Origin: Marinifilum_A sediminis
GTDB taxonomy: Bacteria > Bacteroidota > Bacteroidia > Bacteroidales > Marinifilaceae
Assembly (NCBI GenBank): GCA_947496465.1
Contig: CANMCX010000003.1
Location: 124,001 to 188,000 of the forward strand
Direction: 5' to 3'
Length of the DNA stretch: 64,000 nt
Part shown: piece after piece, positions 1 to 9,443 of the stretch
Layout: every line of letters starts with the position of its first letter
How positions within the stretch are numbered: the first letter of the stretch is position 1
The notes under the pieces: generated by a model
What the model was told of the DNA's origin: nothing
Database searches by the model: none
What the model saw: the letters and a program-made list of their open reading frames with translations, nothing else
Program-made: the position numbers and the translations under genes

Positions 1-1548
1 TCCAAGACATTGGAATATGCCTATAACGATTGGTGTATCGCACAAGTTGCAAAAGCTTTAAATAAGAAGGATAGATATAATTACTATATGAATCGTGCAA
101 GCAATTATCGTAATATTTACGATTTAGGTGTTGGTTTCATGCGCGGAAAAACCGATAATCATACTTGGGTTAAAGATTTTGATCCAACTGCTGTAGGTTA
201 CAATTATACTGAAGGAAATTCTTATCAATATAGCTTATTTGTTCCTCATGATATTCCAGGTGTAACCGAATTATTAGAAGGGAAAAAAGAATTGGAAAAT
301 TGGTTAGATAATCTTTTTACAACTGAAATGAAACATGAATTGGGAGATGATACCGATGTAAGTGGTTTAATCGGACAGTATGCACATGGCAATGAACCAA
401 GTCACCATATGGCTTATCTGTATAATTATTCAGGAGCAGCATGGAAAACTCAACAAATGGTTCGTAAAATAATGTCGACACAATATCATGATACTCCAGA
501 TGGGCTTTGTGGTAATGAAGATTGTGGTCAGATGTCTGCCTGGTATGTTCTAAGTGCTATGGGATTTTATTCTGATTGCCCGGGTAAAGCTGTTTATTCA
601 ATTGGTTCTCCAATATTCTCAAATGTTAAAATCCATTTGGATAATGGAAAAACTTTTACTCTTGCGGCAAATAACAATAGTGAGGCAAACAAGTACATAC
701 AATCGGCTATGCTGAATGGAAAACCTTTAAACAAAAGTTCATTATTGCATGCTGATATTATAAATGGTAGTAGTCTTGTGTTGGAAATGGGAAGTGCTCC
801 AAATAAAGAATGGGCAGTAAACATTGACTTAAAAAAAGAATATAATGCAGCTCCAATAGCATACCTAACAGAATCATCAGATGTATTTATTGAGAGATTT
901 TTGGTCGATATTAAAAGCGATAACCCTGATGTGAAAATCTATTATACACTTGATGGAAGTGAACCAAACAAAGAAGGTAATCAGTTTCTAAAACCTTTTG
1001 AAATCGATAAAAGTGTAGATTTAAGTTTTCGAACATATAAAGAAGCTTGTGAACCCGGAATTGTTGTAAAGCGTAATTTGACAAAGCAAAAGGCATTAGC
1101 TTATACCCTTAGTGCTGTAAAAAGTGGATTGCGGTATTCTTATTTTGAGGGAATTTATCGTTCAGTTTATGATTATGAACTAGATATCCCTGCTAAAACT
1201 GGAATAGTTGCAATTCCGACTCTTGATATTTGTGATCGAATGGAATGGATTGGAATTGATTTTAAAGGATTGATTGATATTCCAAAATCAGGAGAATATA
1301 CTTTTTATATGTCTTCAAACGATGGGTGTAAGTTGAGTATTGACGGGGAAGAATTGTTTGAAAGTGATGGAAGAAAGTCTGTTTCGTTTGGTCAGCAAGC
1401 GAGTTTGCAGCTAGAGAAAGGATTGCATCAAATACGGATGGGATTCTATCAATGTTCAGATAATATTGATTTGGTCGTTGAGTGGGAAGGTCCTGGTGTT
1501 GAACGACAAAAAATTCCGAAGAGAGTATTTAAACACATAGATTATTAA
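1..1548 (+). CDS. GH92 alpha-mannosidase, 3' part only, with C-terminal PA14 domain
   Basis: The reading frame is open from base 1, so the gene starts upstream of the window; the TTG at 10 is an internal Leu codon and not a start. The visible N-terminal half carries GH92 signature blocks: LEYAYNDWCIA near the edge, GNEPSHH and GNEDCGQMSAWY. GH92 enzymes are calcium-dependent exo-alpha-mannosidases acting on mannans or N-glycans, usually exported to the periplasm or cell surface. After the catalytic part there is a chitobiase-C-type module with the motif YYTLDGSEP (about visible residues 290-355), then a PA14-like module (about 370-510; FYMSSNDGCKLSIDGEELF), which often binds carbohydrate. It is followed by a strong terminator and faces the regulator gene tail to tail, so it probably ends an upstream operon. 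Family assignment is strong; the linkage cleaved is inferred. Confidence 0.9.
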   Translation, partial: SKTLEYAYNDWCIAQVAKALNKKDRYNYYMNRASNYRNIYDLGVGFMRGKTDNHTWVKDFDPTAVGYNYTEGNSYQYSLFVPHDIPGVTELLEGKKELENWLDNLFTTEMKHELGDDTDVSGLIGQYAHGNEPSHHMAYLYNYSGAAWKTQQMVRKIMSTQYHDTPDGLCGNEDCGQMSAWYVLSAMGFYSDCPGKAVYSIGSPIFSNVKIHLDNGKTFTLAANNNSEANKYIQSAMLNGKPLNKSSLLHADIINGSSLVLEMGSAPNKEWAVNIDLKKEYNAAPIAYLTESSDVFIERFLVDIKSDNPDVKIYYTLDGSEPNKEGNQFLKPFEIDKSVDLSFRTYKEACEPGIVVKRNLTKQKALAYTLSAVKSGLRYSYFEGIYRSVYDYELDIPAKTGIVAIPTLDICDRMEWIGIDFKGLIDIPKSGEYTFYMSSNDGCKLSIDGEELFESDGRKSVSFGQQASLQLEKGLHQIRMGFYQCSDNIDLVVEWEGPGVERQKIPKRVFKHIDY

Positions 1549-1561
1549 TCCTGAATAATTT

Positions 1562-1601
1562 AAAAAAAGTGCCTGATTCATATGAATTATGCACTTTTTT
1601 A
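1562..1601. terminator. Bidirectional intrinsic terminator
   Basis: An A-run, a stem with GTGC/GCAC at its base and an inner ATTCATATGAAT palindrome, then a T-run. It sits between the convergent GH92 and regulator genes and can serve both strands. Confidence 0.8.
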
Positions 1602-1762
1602 TCTTAGGAGCTACCAGGATTTATAGCTTAATAGTAAGTGCTCAAACTAAATAGATTTTTAGTCATTTGAAGTATGAAACAATTCATATTTTATAATTTG
1701 AATAGAACTGTTTTAAGTATAAGATTTAATGGGGAATTGATTAATGAATTGGAATTGTTTTT

Positions 1763-4609
1763 TCAGTATTTAAGCAAAAAGTGTAATAGACTGGTTTCAG
1801 GATCTAAATCAAGTTTTTTTCTTAATCTATATCGACTTACTTCTACACTACGATGAGCAATGTTGAGATAAGTTGCAATTTCTTTAGAACTTAAATTCAT
1901 TTTTAGGAGTGCACAAAGTCGCAAATCGGTTGTGGTAAGCTTTGGGAAATCTTGTTTTAATTTGTCATAGAATCTGTTTTGGGAGGCCATAAAATATTGC
2001 TCAAAGTTCGACCGATCTTTTTCGCTATTCACCATTTGCAACTCGATGGTTTCAAGTATTTTTTTATAGTTTTTTTGAGGGAATCTTCCTCTTAAATCTG
2101 CATATGCTTTTGTTAGTTCATTTTTAATGGCTCCAATTGCTTCATCTCTTTTAAGAATCTCATTAGTGGATATGGTCAATTTGTTTTCCAGATTTTCAAG
2201 TTCCTTTCTTTTTACCTCTTCTTTAAGTACCTCTACCAAATGTTCTTTTTTCTTTAATTGTTTGTTATGTTTTACCTTAATTTTGCTTGTTCTTTTCTTG
2301 TAGGTTGCAACGGATATTAAGGTTATTGATAGAACAATTAGGACTAATCCAATTGGAATATAGGTGTAAGACAGTAATAATGGTAAAACGGTGAATCGAT
2401 AGCTAATTTCATCTGAGTATTCACCCGATTCGTTCATAAATCGTATATACAGTTTATAGTTACCCGTTTCTAATTGTTGAAAACTAAGTGTGTTGCCCTG
2501 CTTTAAATCTATCCATTGGTTTTGTTCAGGTGTTAGTTTGTACTGAAATATCGGTTTATAGGTTTTTATAAATTTTGTGTTGAATGAGAAGGTGATATTG
2601 CTTCTGTTCTTTTTAAGGTTAATTTTTGATTTAGGTTGAAGTGGTAATAAGACAGGATTTTTATAAGGTGATTGTTGAATTTCAACTTTGGTGAAGAACA
2701 ATTCATCTTTTATTTCACTTCGATGATAATCCTTATTAATCATTGCAAATCCATTATCGAGGCAGAAATAAGTATTGCTACCACCAGTTGTTAAGCTTTG
2801 GAACTTATCCGTTAAGCTAAAATGCTCTTCGATAGTATAATTTTGCTTAATATATACACTGTCGATATCACTTTTAATCAAGGAGATTTTTCTGTCACCC
2901 ACTACCCATAAATGGTTATTATCATCCGACATGATATTATTGATTCTTTCAGAAGGAGACAATATTCGGTTTAGTTTTGCAAATGGTACTATTTTGTTGT
3001 GTATGTGATCAAATGTATATAAACCATTATCTGTTGAAATTACAATGTGCTGATTTGCATTAAAAATATCTAAATGATAGTTGCTTGGTAATCCATCTTT
3101 AATTCCAAAAGATTTTGAGGATAGGATTTTTTTAAATGATTCGTCGAGCTTAAGTCGAGTCAATCCTTTCACTTCATGACTTAACCAAACAAAATCATAA
3201 TTGTCAATTTCGATTAAGCGACAAGTGCCTGAAAAACCTTCAATGCTATGTTTAAACTGCCATTTGTTGTTGTTCAGTAGAAATACATACAAGTCATTAT
3301 AAGTTGAAGCTATTAGATATTTTTTTTCCTTGTGTCTGGTTAACGAGAAATCAGTTACTCCTGATTTGCCAGATATACTAATTGCTTTATTATTCCTGAT
3401 TACATATAATCCATTGTTACTACCACAGAGCAATTCACCTTCGATTACATCCAGTTTCCAAATGTGTTCATTAAATTCGGGCATTAATTTAAGATCGCTA
3501 AAATTTAAATGTTTAGCACTTTCGGCTTTGGCGTAAAGTAAGCCAGTGTTAGTGGCCAAATAGCAATAACCTTGATGTTCGATAACTGAGTAAATAGAAT
3601 AGGGAATGTTCTTTTTATCGACCCGATAATGTAGAGGAGAGTTGATAATTATATGGGCTATTCCATTATCAAGACCTAACCATAGATTCTCTTGGTGATC
3701 TTTGGTGATGCTAAGTACTGTATTGTTTTCGAGACCATTGTGTTGGTTGATTTGGTATAAAATATTCCCATTATTATCAAGCATGAATAAACCACCGGAG
3801 ATTGAACCAATTGCATAGTTTCCATTTTTTAGCCTAACACCACAGTTAATATTTTGAGTTTTTAATAAATCATTTGATGTCGGATTCCATTCTTTTAGCT
3901 TTTTGTCCTTTAAAAGATATAGACCATGTTCTGCACTTCCAACAATTACTCCATCCTGATGATCAAGATAAAAGCGCAATGTTGAACTGCTTATTGAGTC
4001 CTTTAAATTGAGTGCATCAAATGATTCATTTTGAATCTTGATAATTCCCAATCCGCCCGATTTGGAATATATTTTTTCATTGACCTTTCCTAAAAACAGT
4101 AAAGCTCCGTGGTGTGTAATTAGTTTACTTTTGTTCGAAGATTCATTGTAGGAAAGTATGGCAGAAAAAGACTGAAAATACACAATGGAATCTTGTTTGG
4201 TAATTGACCAGAAGCTATTGTCAGTCAAATATTCCTGTTTAATTTTATCTCTCAGGCTAGTGTAGCCAAGATTTCCATAAATGTCTCTTTCCCAATAGCC
4301 AACTTCCTCGTAGTGTCCCGAATAGATTCGATCATTTTCGGCGTCGTAATAAAGTGATCTTGTATTAACTGTATTAGGGTGCTTGTGCATTTTCCAGTTG
4401 AATCCATCATATTCCAGTAGTCCATCATTATTGCCAAAGTATATGTTACCCTTCTTATCGGAAACAACACTCCAATTCTGACTTTTGGAATGGTATTCAT
4501 TTCTAGGGTAATAGATAATTACGGGACTGTAATCTTTAGCAAGGCTTAATATCGGCATCAGGAGATACAGGAGAAAGATTAGGATTTTATTGGAAGATTT
4601 ATAGCTCAA
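1763..4609 (-). CDS. Membrane-bound sensor-regulator: two-component-type beta-propeller, Y_Y_Y domain, LuxR-type HTH
   Basis: A 948-residue one-component regulator. A signal-like hydrophobic N-terminus (residues 7-24) is followed by a long periplasmic region of propeller blades resembling the sensor domains of hybrid two-component systems (motifs such as DHQENLWLGLDNGIAHI), then a triple-tyrosine Ig-like domain (about 657-740). There is one membrane helix (about 744-766), a Lys/Glu-rich coiled coil (about 770-880) and a C-terminal LuxR/GerE-type helix-turn-helix (about 884-948; SSKEIATYLNIAHRSVEVSR). No histidine kinase or receiver domain is present, so ligand sensing outside appears coupled directly to DNA binding inside. 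It is divergent from the GH3-led operon and most likely its activator. The start is TTG, since an in-frame stop lies seven codons upstream; the next Met at residue 18 would cut the signal peptide. The architecture is clear; the ligand is unknown. Confidence 0.88.
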   Translation of the reverse strand: MSYKSSNKILIFLLYLLMPILSLAKDYSPVIIYYPRNEYHSKSQNWSVVSDKKGNIYFGNNDGLLEYDGFNWKMHKHPNTVNTRSLYYDAENDRIYSGHYEEVGYWERDIYGNLGYTSLRDKIKQEYLTDNSFWSITKQDSIVYFQSFSAILSYNESSNKSKLITHHGALLFLGKVNEKIYSKSGGLGIIKIQNESFDALNLKDSISSSTLRFYLDHQDGVIVGSAEHGLYLLKDKKLKEWNPTSNDLLKTQNINCGVRLKNGNYAIGSISGGLFMLDNNGNILYQINQHNGLENNTVLSITKDHQENLWLGLDNGIAHIIINSPLHYRVDKKNIPYSIYSVIEHQGYCYLATNTGLLYAKAESAKHLNFSDLKLMPEFNEHIWKLDVIEGELLCGSNNGLYVIRNNKAISISGKSGVTDFSLTRHKEKKYLIASTYNDLYVFLLNNNKWQFKHSIEGFSGTCRLIEIDNYDFVWLSHEVKGLTRLKLDESFKKILSSKSFGIKDGLPSNYHLDIFNANQHIVISTDNGLYTFDHIHNKIVPFAKLNRILSPSERINNIMSDDNNHLWVVGDRKISLIKSDIDSVYIKQNYTIEEHFSLTDKFQSLTTGGSNTYFCLDNGFAMINKDYHRSEIKDELFFTKVEIQQSPYKNPVLLPLQPKSKINLKKNRSNITFSFNTKFIKTYKPIFQYKLTPEQNQWIDLKQGNTLSFQQLETGNYKLYIRFMNESGEYSDEISYRFTVLPLLLSYTYIPIGLVLIVLSITLISVATYKKRTSKIKVKHNKQLKKKEHLVEVLKEEVKRKELENLENKLTISTNEILKRDEAIGAIKNELTKAYADLRGRFPQKNYKKILETIELQMVNSEKDRSNFEQYFMASQNRFYDKLKQDFPKLTTTDLRLCALLKMNLSSKEIATYLNIAHRSVEVSRYRLRKKLDLDPETSLLHFLLKY

Positions 4610-4927
4610 AATATTGAGAATTGAATTTCATGAATAAGGAATTGGACGTAAAATTTTAGCATCCCATAGTTTTACAAGCGAGTCAAATATAAAATATTCA
4701 TATAATAGCGACAAGTAATTTTGATATTAAATTAGAAAATATCTCAAATGTGTTTTTTGTAAGTGGTTGAAAATAAATAATAATGTGATATGTGTTGTAG
4801 TGTTGTAGTGGTGCTTGTAGGAGGTGTATGGTTCGTGTGTCAGGGATTCTTTGGCTACCAATTACATCGGCTTTATTTTTACTAAAAATTATTTCAGGCA
4901 GCTGAAATTTACTAACCCAAACCAACT
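4610..4927. promoter_or_regulatory. Divergent control region of the polysaccharide locus
   Basis: 318 bp with no convincing gene, between the regulator (minus) and the first GH3 gene (plus). It should hold both promoters and the regulator's operator. A short direct repeat, TGTTGTAG twice in tandem followed by CTTGTAG (4793-4820), is the only repeated element I see. No clean TAnnTTTG box was found here. Confidence 0.5.
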
Positions 4928-7177
4928 ATGAATAAACCTTACTGCATAATATTGCTTTTACTAATAAGCTTTAGTACTTATTCTCAAAATTCTAAAGGGG
5001 ATGCTGATTTTCTTGATTCTCTTTTACAAGAAATGACACTACTGGAAAAGATTGGTCAATTGAACTTATCAGGTGGAGCAGCAGGAATACCAGTAATAGG
5101 AAAAGGCGACGCTCGTGAAGATTACATCAGACAAGGCTTAATAGGTTGCTCAGGTGGAATTAAAAGTCAGCGTATTGCAGTTAATGAATCTCGCTTGGGA
5201 ATTCCGCTTATAGCAGGAAGAGATATCATACACGGACATACTACAATTTTCCCTATTCCATTAGCAAGTGCATGTTCCTGGAACTTACCATTGATTGAGA
5301 AAAGTGCCAGAATTGCAGCAATTGAATCAACTGTAAGTGGAACCTGCTGGAATTATTCACCTATGGTAGATATAAGCAGAGATCCACGATGGGGACGTAT
5401 TGCTGAATGTGCTGGTGAAGATCCATGGTATGGAGCACAAATTGCAAAGGCTATGGTAAGAGGTTATCAGGGTGATGATCTTTCTGCATCAAATACAATG
5501 ATGGCATGTATGAAGCATTTTGCTTTGTATGGTGCTTCGGAAGCAGGTCGCGATTACAACACTGTTGACATGAGTCGGGTGAGTATGTTTAATGAATATA
5601 TGTTACCCTATAAAGCAGCTGTTGACGCAGGTGTTGGTTCGGTGATGACATCATTCAATTTGGTGGAGGGAATTCCAGCAACGGGAAATTCATGGTTAAT
5701 GAACGACCTATTGAGAGATAGGTGGAACTTTGATGGGTTTGTTGTTACTGATTATACTGCAATTAATGAAATGATACACCATGGTATTGGCGATTTGACT
5801 ATGGTAGTAAAAAAGGCATTAAAAGCCGGTGTAGATATGGATATGGTTGGAGAGGGTTACATGAAAGAAATTCCAAAGCTTTTGGAAAAGAATCAGGTTA
5901 CAATCGACCAGGTAAATATAGCTTGTAGAAGAATATTGGAAGCCAAACAAAAATTAGGCTTGTTCAATGATCCTTTTAAGTATTTCCAGCCGGAATTGGC
6001 AAAAAAAGTTGTATTATGTCAGGCACATTTGGATGCTTCTTTGGAACTCGCTCAACAATCGATTGTGTTGTTGAAAAATCAGAATGAAATACTTCCATTA
6101 AAGAAACGTGGAACCATTGGGGTGATTGGTCCTCTTGCATTTACCAAAAGTGATTTACTTGGCATGTGGTGTGCCCACAATGAAACCGATCACCTAAAAA
6201 CAATTTATACAGCGATAAAGGAAGCAGCTGCTGGCAAAGCAAAGGTATTAGGTGCTGAAGGAACTTTATTTACTACCGATGAATATTTGCTCAATCGAAA
6301 TAAAGAAGAAAAGGATCACATTAATATAGATACTCAGCAGCTGGAAAAGATGAAAAAGGAAGCTTTGCAGGTTGCCGATAAATCCGACGTTATCCTTGCT
6401 GTTATGGGCGAATCTCGCGATTGGAGTGGAGAAGCTGCCAGTCGCGCTGATATCTCTCTTCCAGAATGTCAACAAGATTTATTAAAAGACTTATTGGCTT
6501 TAAATAAGCCAGTAGTACTGGTGCTTGCCAACGGACGTCCTTTGGCATTGAAATGGGAAAATGATAATGTGGATGCTATTGTAGAGGCATGGCACGGAGG
6601 AACCAGAGCAGCAGAAGCATTAGCTGATGTATTGTTTGGAGAGGTGAATCCTTCTGCTAAACTTACTGTTTCATTTCCAGTTTCGGTGGGACAAATTCCG
6701 GTCTATTACAATCAGAAAAGAACAGGTAGACCGTATGATGAGACTTACAAATTCACTTCCAAATATCTGGATATTCCTAACGAACCTTTATTTCCTTTCG
6801 GATATGGTTTAAGTTATACACGGTTTGAGTATGGAACTATACAAATTGATAAAAAGAATGTGATTCCAGGTGAATTGCTAACAGTTTCTGTAGAACTTAA
6901 AAATACAGGAGATGTTGATGGAGTCGAGGTAGTACAGCTTTATATCAATGATCCGGTAGCAGAGATATCCAGACCAGTTAAAGAATTAAAAAACTTCCAA
7001 AAAGTCAATCTAAAGGCTGGAGAGTCGAAAGTGTTACATTTTGTAATTACAACAGATGATCTGAAGTATTATCACTCTGATTTAAGTTACGATTATGATT
7101 TTGGAAAGTTCAATATATACGTAGGTGGCAATTCAAGAGATGTGCAAGAAATAAGCTTTGAATTGAAAGGTAGATAA
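4928..7177 (+). CDS. GH3 beta-glucosidase, BglX-type (first paralogue)
   Basis: A 749-residue family 3 glycoside hydrolase with the usual order: signal peptide (residues 1-20, ending TYSQ), TIM-barrel domain, alpha/beta sandwich domain, and a fibronectin-III-like C-terminal domain (about 660-749). The retaining nucleophile is Asp275 in GFVVTDYTA; KHF and GRDYNTVDMS are typical substrate-binding blocks, and GESRDWSGEA lies where the acid/base glutamate of this subfamily is found. BglX-type enzymes remove terminal beta-linked glucose from oligosaccharides in the periplasm. It opens the rightward operon: the next gene starts 14 bp downstream and a second GH3 follows two genes later. With two GH144-type genes nearby it is a candidate for splitting sophoro-oligosaccharides, but linkage cannot be read from the sequence. 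Confidence 0.92.
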   Translation: MNKPYCIILLLLISFSTYSQNSKGDADFLDSLLQEMTLLEKIGQLNLSGGAAGIPVIGKGDAREDYIRQGLIGCSGGIKSQRIAVNESRLGIPLIAGRDIIHGHTTIFPIPLASACSWNLPLIEKSARIAAIESTVSGTCWNYSPMVDISRDPRWGRIAECAGEDPWYGAQIAKAMVRGYQGDDLSASNTMMACMKHFALYGASEAGRDYNTVDMSRVSMFNEYMLPYKAAVDAGVGSVMTSFNLVEGIPATGNSWLMNDLLRDRWNFDGFVVTDYTAINEMIHHGIGDLTMVVKKALKAGVDMDMVGEGYMKEIPKLLEKNQVTIDQVNIACRRILEAKQKLGLFNDPFKYFQPELAKKVVLCQAHLDASLELAQQSIVLLKNQNEILPLKKRGTIGVIGPLAFTKSDLLGMWCAHNETDHLKTIYTAIKEAAAGKAKVLGAEGTLFTTDEYLLNRNKEEKDHINIDTQQLEKMKKEALQVADKSDVILAVMGESRDWSGEAASRADISLPECQQDLLKDLLALNKPVVLVLANGRPLALKWENDNVDAIVEAWHGGTRAAEALADVLFGEVNPSAKLTVSFPVSVGQIPVYYNQKRTGRPYDETYKFTSKYLDIPNEPLFPFGYGLSYTRFEYGTIQIDKKNVIPGELLTVSVELKNTGDVDGVEVVQLYINDPVAEISRPVKELKNFQKVNLKAGESKVLHFVITTDDLKYYHSDLSYDYDFGKFNIYVGGNSRDVQEISFELKGR

Positions 7178-7191
7178 TTGTATAAGAAAAG

Positions 7192-9420
7192 ATGAAGAAA
7201 AGAATGGATATGAAGTTGATTTCTAGAAAAATTCTGAGCGTTATAGTTTTCGCATTGTTATTAGTTAACTATGGCTATTCACAATCCTATGAGTTGTACT
7301 CTCCGGATGAAAATGTGTTGATGACCTTTTATATCAAGGATGGTAAACCAGCTTATCAATTGTCCTTTGGACAAAAGTTTGTGATTAATGAATCATTTCT
7401 TGGATTTGAATTGGTAGATAATCAAATTAATACAAGTCATATGGATGTTAAATCCGGCGAAAATAGGGGTACTTCATCTTTATGTGAAGGCTTTCAAATC
7501 AAAGATGAGCCAGTGTATTCGGCACATGATGATTTTTGGGAACCTGTATTGGGTGAATGGAAAAGTATTCGCAATCAATACAATGAAATGATTATCCAAT
7601 TGTACCAGGAAAATTCAGGTCGACAAATGAATGTACATTTTCGTGTGTTTAACGACGGATTAGGATTTCGTTACGAGTTTCCACAGCAGCAGAATCTGCA
7701 ACATTTCATTATAAAAGAAGAATGTACAGAGTTTGCTATGGCTGGTGATCATACGGCATGGTGGATACCTGGAGATTACGATACGCAAGAATACAAGTAT
7801 ACAGAGAGTAAGCTGTCTGAAATTAAGGAATACATTTCAACAGCAGTTACATCCAATGCATCACAACAAATTTTTTCGGAGACTGGAGTACAGACATCAT
7901 TGATGATGCGCACTGAAGATGGCTTGTATATCAACTTGCACGAAGCTGCACTTATTGAGTATTCTACCATGCATCTGGATTGGAAGAATGACACACAAAA
8001 GTTCATTTCACATCTTACTCCAGACGCTCTTGGAAATAAAGCTTATTTGCAAACGCCTTACAAATCACCATGGCGAACGATTATTGTAGGTGATGAAGCC
8101 GCTGATATTCTAAGGTCAAATATGACCCTTAACCTCAATGAACCATGTGAATTTGAGCAAACGGATTGGATTCAGCCGGTAAAATATATTGGTATTTGGT
8201 GGGAAATGATAACAGGTAAATCAACTTGGTCATATTCCAATTTGGCTAGTGTAAAATTAGGTGTAACAGATTATTCATCAGTTACACCTAATGGACTACA
8301 TGCGGCTAATAATGCACATGTTCGCGAATATATTGATTTTGCTGCAGAGCATGGATTTGATGCTGTGTTGGTAGAAGGTTGGAATCAGGGATGGGAAGAT
8401 TGGTTCGATAAATCCAAGGATTATGTGTTTGATTTTATGACTGCTTATCCTGATTTTGATGTGAAAGCCTTAAATGAATATGCTGAGTCTAAAAATGTTA
8501 GATTGATGATGCATCATGAAACTTCCGGATCGGTAAGAAATTACGAACGTCATATGGATGAGGCATATCAATTTATGGTGGATAATGGTTATAACTCGGT
8601 AAAAAGTGGATATGTTGGAAATATCATTCCACGAGGAGAACATCATTACGGACAATGGATGGTGAATCATTATTTACATGCAGTGCGTAAAGCTGCTGAT
8701 TATAAAATTATGGTGAACGCACATGAAGCCGTGAGACCAACAGGTTTGTGCAGATCTTTTCCTAATATGATTGGGAATGAATCTGCCCGAGGTACCGAGT
8801 TTTATGCTTTTGGTGGAAACAACCCGGATCATACCACTATTTTACCTTTTACAAGGTTAGTGGGAGGACCTATGGATTTCACTCCAGGAATTTTCCAAAT
8901 GGATTTGACAAAGCTGAATCCCAACAATCATTCTCAGGTCAATAGCACTTTAGCCAATCAGTTGGCTTTATATGTAACCATGTATAGTCCATTGCAAATG
9001 GCGGCCGATGTGATCGAACACTACAAAGAACATTTGGATGCATTTCAGTTTATCAAAGATGTTGCGTTAGACTGGGATGATACAAGAATTCTGGAAGCAG
9101 AACCAGGTGATTATATCACTTATGCCAGAAAAGAAAAGGGTTCAGATAATTGGTTTGTAGGAAGAACAAATGATGAGTTGAAGCGCTATTCAGAGATTAG
9201 CTTTGATTTTCTGGATAATGATAAGAAATACGTTGCAACAATTTATGCTGATGGTAAAGACGCTCATTTTAAACAAAATCCTGCATCATATACCATTAAT
9301 AAGTTCAAAGTAAATTCAAAATCAAAACTAAGACAGTTTTGTGCACCAGGTGGAGGATATGCAATTAGCATTATCTGTTCACGTGATAAAGCAGAAATAA
9401 AAGGATTGAAAAAATTATAA
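7192..9420 (+). CDS. GH97 glycoside hydrolase, SusB-like inverting alpha-glucosidase type
   Basis: A 742-residue GH97 enzyme with an N-terminal signal (hydrophobic 13-29, then SQS), a beta-super-sandwich domain, a catalytic barrel from about residue 335, and a C-terminal beta domain. The residues matching the inverting SusB branch are present: Glu443 (HHETSG), Glu512 (NAHEAV) and Glu530 (GNESARG), corresponding by position to SusB Glu439, Glu508 and Glu532. The Asp nucleophile of the retaining GH97 alpha-galactosidases is absent; the equivalent segment reads VKSGYVG. An inverting alpha-glucosidase is therefore the best call. It is calcium-dependent and periplasmic in characterised homologues. 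It lies 14 bp after the first GH3 gene and 23 bp before the second, so it is co-transcribed. An alpha-specific enzyme between two beta-glucosidases is notable. Confidence 0.9.
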   Translation: MKKRMDMKLISRKILSVIVFALLLVNYGYSQSYELYSPDENVLMTFYIKDGKPAYQLSFGQKFVINESFLGFELVDNQINTSHMDVKSGENRGTSSLCEGFQIKDEPVYSAHDDFWEPVLGEWKSIRNQYNEMIIQLYQENSGRQMNVHFRVFNDGLGFRYEFPQQQNLQHFIIKEECTEFAMAGDHTAWWIPGDYDTQEYKYTESKLSEIKEYISTAVTSNASQQIFSETGVQTSLMMRTEDGLYINLHEAALIEYSTMHLDWKNDTQKFISHLTPDALGNKAYLQTPYKSPWRTIIVGDEAADILRSNMTLNLNEPCEFEQTDWIQPVKYIGIWWEMITGKSTWSYSNLASVKLGVTDYSSVTPNGLHAANNAHVREYIDFAAEHGFDAVLVEGWNQGWEDWFDKSKDYVFDFMTAYPDFDVKALNEYAESKNVRLMMHHETSGSVRNYERHMDEAYQFMVDNGYNSVKSGYVGNIIPRGEHHYGQWMVNHYLHAVRKAADYKIMVNAHEAVRPTGLCRSFPNMIGNESARGTEFYAFGGNNPDHTTILPFTRLVGGPMDFTPGIFQMDLTKLNPNNHSQVNSTLANQLALYVTMYSPLQMAADVIEHYKEHLDAFQFIKDVALDWDDTRILEAEPGDYITYARKEKGSDNWFVGRTNDELKRYSEISFDFLDNDKKYVATIYADGKDAHFKQNPASYTINKFKVNSKSKLRQFCAPGGGYAISIICSRDKAEIKGLKKL

Positions 9421-9443
9421 TACAGATTTAGTAAAAAGGAATA

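Noticed and set aside
1674..1856. 60-codon plus-strand frame overlapping the regulator's 3' end.
   Set aside because: Antisense to the well-supported HTH coding region and follows a terminator.
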